From contig JALTID010000209.1 in the NCBI GenBank assembly GCA_027004335.1, positions 1 through 7,121 of the forward strand: a stretch of 7,121 nucleotides of DNA. Direction: 5' to 3'. The DNA is from a bacterium (GTDB taxonomy: Bacteria; JALSQH01). The notes under the pieces were generated by a model. It did not search any database. It saw only the letters and a program-made list of their open reading frames with translations, and had not been told where the DNA came from. The position numbers were made by a program, and so were the translations under genes. Positions 6,556-7,121 of the stretch are shown here, one piece after another; positions within the stretch are counted from its first letter, which is position 1; the number at the start of each line of letters is the position of its first letter.

Positions 6556-7009
6556 AGGAAAAATTACTTACATCATGGGACCGCTGAATTCCGGGAAGAC
6601 CACTTACCTGAAAAGAAAAATAGCTGAGAATCCAGACAACTATATAGGTTTTCTATCTCTTCCCATATACTTCTATCATGGATTAAAAAATTACTATCTT
6701 AAAGGCATAAATATCCCTATAGAAGGCCTTCTTACAGCTCCAGATCCTCTCTTATTACATCCACCCCTCTTTTACTGGCGAAAAAGATTTTTCTCACAGT
6801 TTATGTTTGATACTGTAACTGAATTTGTTATTGAAGATTCTGAAATTTCAACAAATAATAAAATATTTGTTATTGACGAGGTAGGCCCTCTGGAAAAAAC
6901 TGGAAAAGGATGGAACAAACTAATTGACTTTCTTGTCAAAAATAATGTAAAATTAATTATGGTGGTGAGGAGAAAAGAGAGCAGAAAAAAACTTGAAAAT
7001 AAATTTTAA
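6530..7009 (+). CDS. THEP1-like P-loop NTPase
   Basis: The 159-residue cytoplasmic protein has Walker A GPLNSGKTT (17-25) and a Walker B of the form KIFVIDEVGPLEKTGKGW (111-128, D116/E117). VIDEVGPLE and the downstream IMVVRRKES are the pattern of the THEP1 / NTPase_1 family, whose characterised members hydrolyse nucleoside triphosphates slowly and whose cell role is unknown. It is slightly shorter than the usual 170-190 residues. It does not fit MobB, which also has a P-loop but a different following sequence. Two ATG codons are possible, 6530 and 6536; both lie inside the EcfT-like gene, so translation is probably coupled. As the last gene of the operon it may energise or process the imported substrate (for example nucleotide-dependent release or cofactor assembly), which is speculation. 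The coding sequence ends 61 bp before the terminator stem. Confidence 0.8.
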   Translation: MKMIKEITEGKITYIMGPLNSGKTTYLKRKIAENPDNYIGFLSLPIYFYHGLKNYYLKGINIPIEGLLTAPDPLLLHPPLFYWRKRFFSQFMFDTVTEFVIEDSEISTNNKIFVIDEVGPLEKTGKGWNKLIDFLVKNNVKLIMVVRRKESRKKLENKF

Positions 7010-7021
7010 ATGTGTTATATT
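6993..7021 (+). promoter_or_regulatory. Possible internal promoter at the end of the operon
   Basis: TTGAAA (6993-6998) and TATATT (7016-7021) are separated by 17 bp, each with one mismatch to consensus. The predicted start is about 7028. In AT-rich DNA such matches arise by chance, so confidence is low. If used, it would give a transcript of about 78 nt ending at the terminator at 7071-7105. Confidence 0.25.
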
Positions 7022-7054
7022 AACTTTAGAATTTAATACGCTGTTTTACTTATA

Positions 7055-7071
7055 CCCCTCCCCCCTCCCCC
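7055..7071. other. C-rich tract upstream of the terminator
   Basis: Seventeen bases consist of C runs of 4, 6 and 5 separated by single Ts, in otherwise AT-rich DNA. In the + strand RNA this gives CCUCC twice, complementary to Shine-Dalgarno sequences. On the - strand it gives three G runs. No function can be assigned from sequence alone. Confidence 0.6.
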
Positions 7072-7105
7072 GGCGGGAAAGCGTCACGCTTTCCTGCCGT
7101 TTTTT
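7071..7105 (+). terminator. Strong rho-independent terminator of the transporter operon
   Basis: A 13-bp GC-rich stem (7071-7083 with 7087-7099) contains one G-U pair and closes a TCA loop. It is followed directly by six Ts (7100-7105). The T-run is only on the + strand side, so it ends transcription of the operon that begins at 1957. The preceding 61 bp after the last gene contain no coding sequence, and 7106-7121 shows nothing recognisable. Confidence 0.92.
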
Positions 7106-7121
7106 AACAAGAGGCTAATTC

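Noticed and set aside
6530-7009. Assignment of the last gene as MobB
   Set aside because: It shares a P-loop, but VIDEVGPLE and the C-terminal part fit THEP1/NTPase_1, and the histidine-rich MobB segment is absent.
7010-7035. Possible third ModE-like site near the end of the operon (GTTATATTAA)
   Set aside because: Only a half-site-like stretch is present; no matching arm lies at the 12-bp spacing.

Overview
The window looks like chromosomal DNA from a Gram-negative bacterium, because it encodes a TonB-dependent outer-membrane receptor. The sequence is AT-rich, lysine and ATA-isoleucine codons are frequent, and arginine is mostly AGA/AGG, which would suit an anaerobe or thermophile. Candidates such as Nitrospirota, Deferribacterota or Thermodesulfobacteriota are only a guess. 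All genes lie on the + strand and are tightly packed.

Layout: (1) 3-272 is the 3' end of tgt (queuosine tRNA-guanine transglycosylase). (2) 276-311 is a promoter with an embedded palindrome, followed by a two-gene unit: a TSUP-family membrane protein (324-1121) and a DUF4213/DUF364 protein of a family proposed to bind metals (1118-1879). (3) 1919-1954 carries a near copy (32 of 36 bases) of the same promoter/palindrome. It is followed by a compact six-gene operon (1957-7009): a ModE-type DNA-binding protein without its molybdate-sensing domains, a TonB-dependent receptor, a fused double ABC ATPase, a small integral membrane protein that fits an ECF substrate-binding (S) component, a short EcfT/CbiQ-like transmembrane protein, and a THEP1-like P-loop NTPase. 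(4) The window ends with a C-rich tract and a strong intrinsic terminator (7071-7105).

How the parts fit together: the palindrome CGTTAT-N12-ATAACG has the same arms and spacing as the E. coli modA operator as I recall it, and the second operon starts with a ModE-type regulator. The simplest reading is a molybdenum- or tungsten-responsive regulon of two transcription units. The receptor would bring a substrate across the outer membrane, and the ECF-type transporter (two fused ATPases, S and T proteins) would bring it across the inner membrane. No periplasmic binding protein and no ModABC, TupABC or WtpABC gene is present. The substrate may therefore be a chelated or organic form of Mo/W rather than free oxyanion. 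The TSUP and DUF364 proteins would be co-regulated accessory functions (oxyanion movement, metal handling).

The regulatory link and the transporter architecture are read from sequence; the Mo/W substrate is inference. A transporter of this build under ModE-type control is the item most worth following up.
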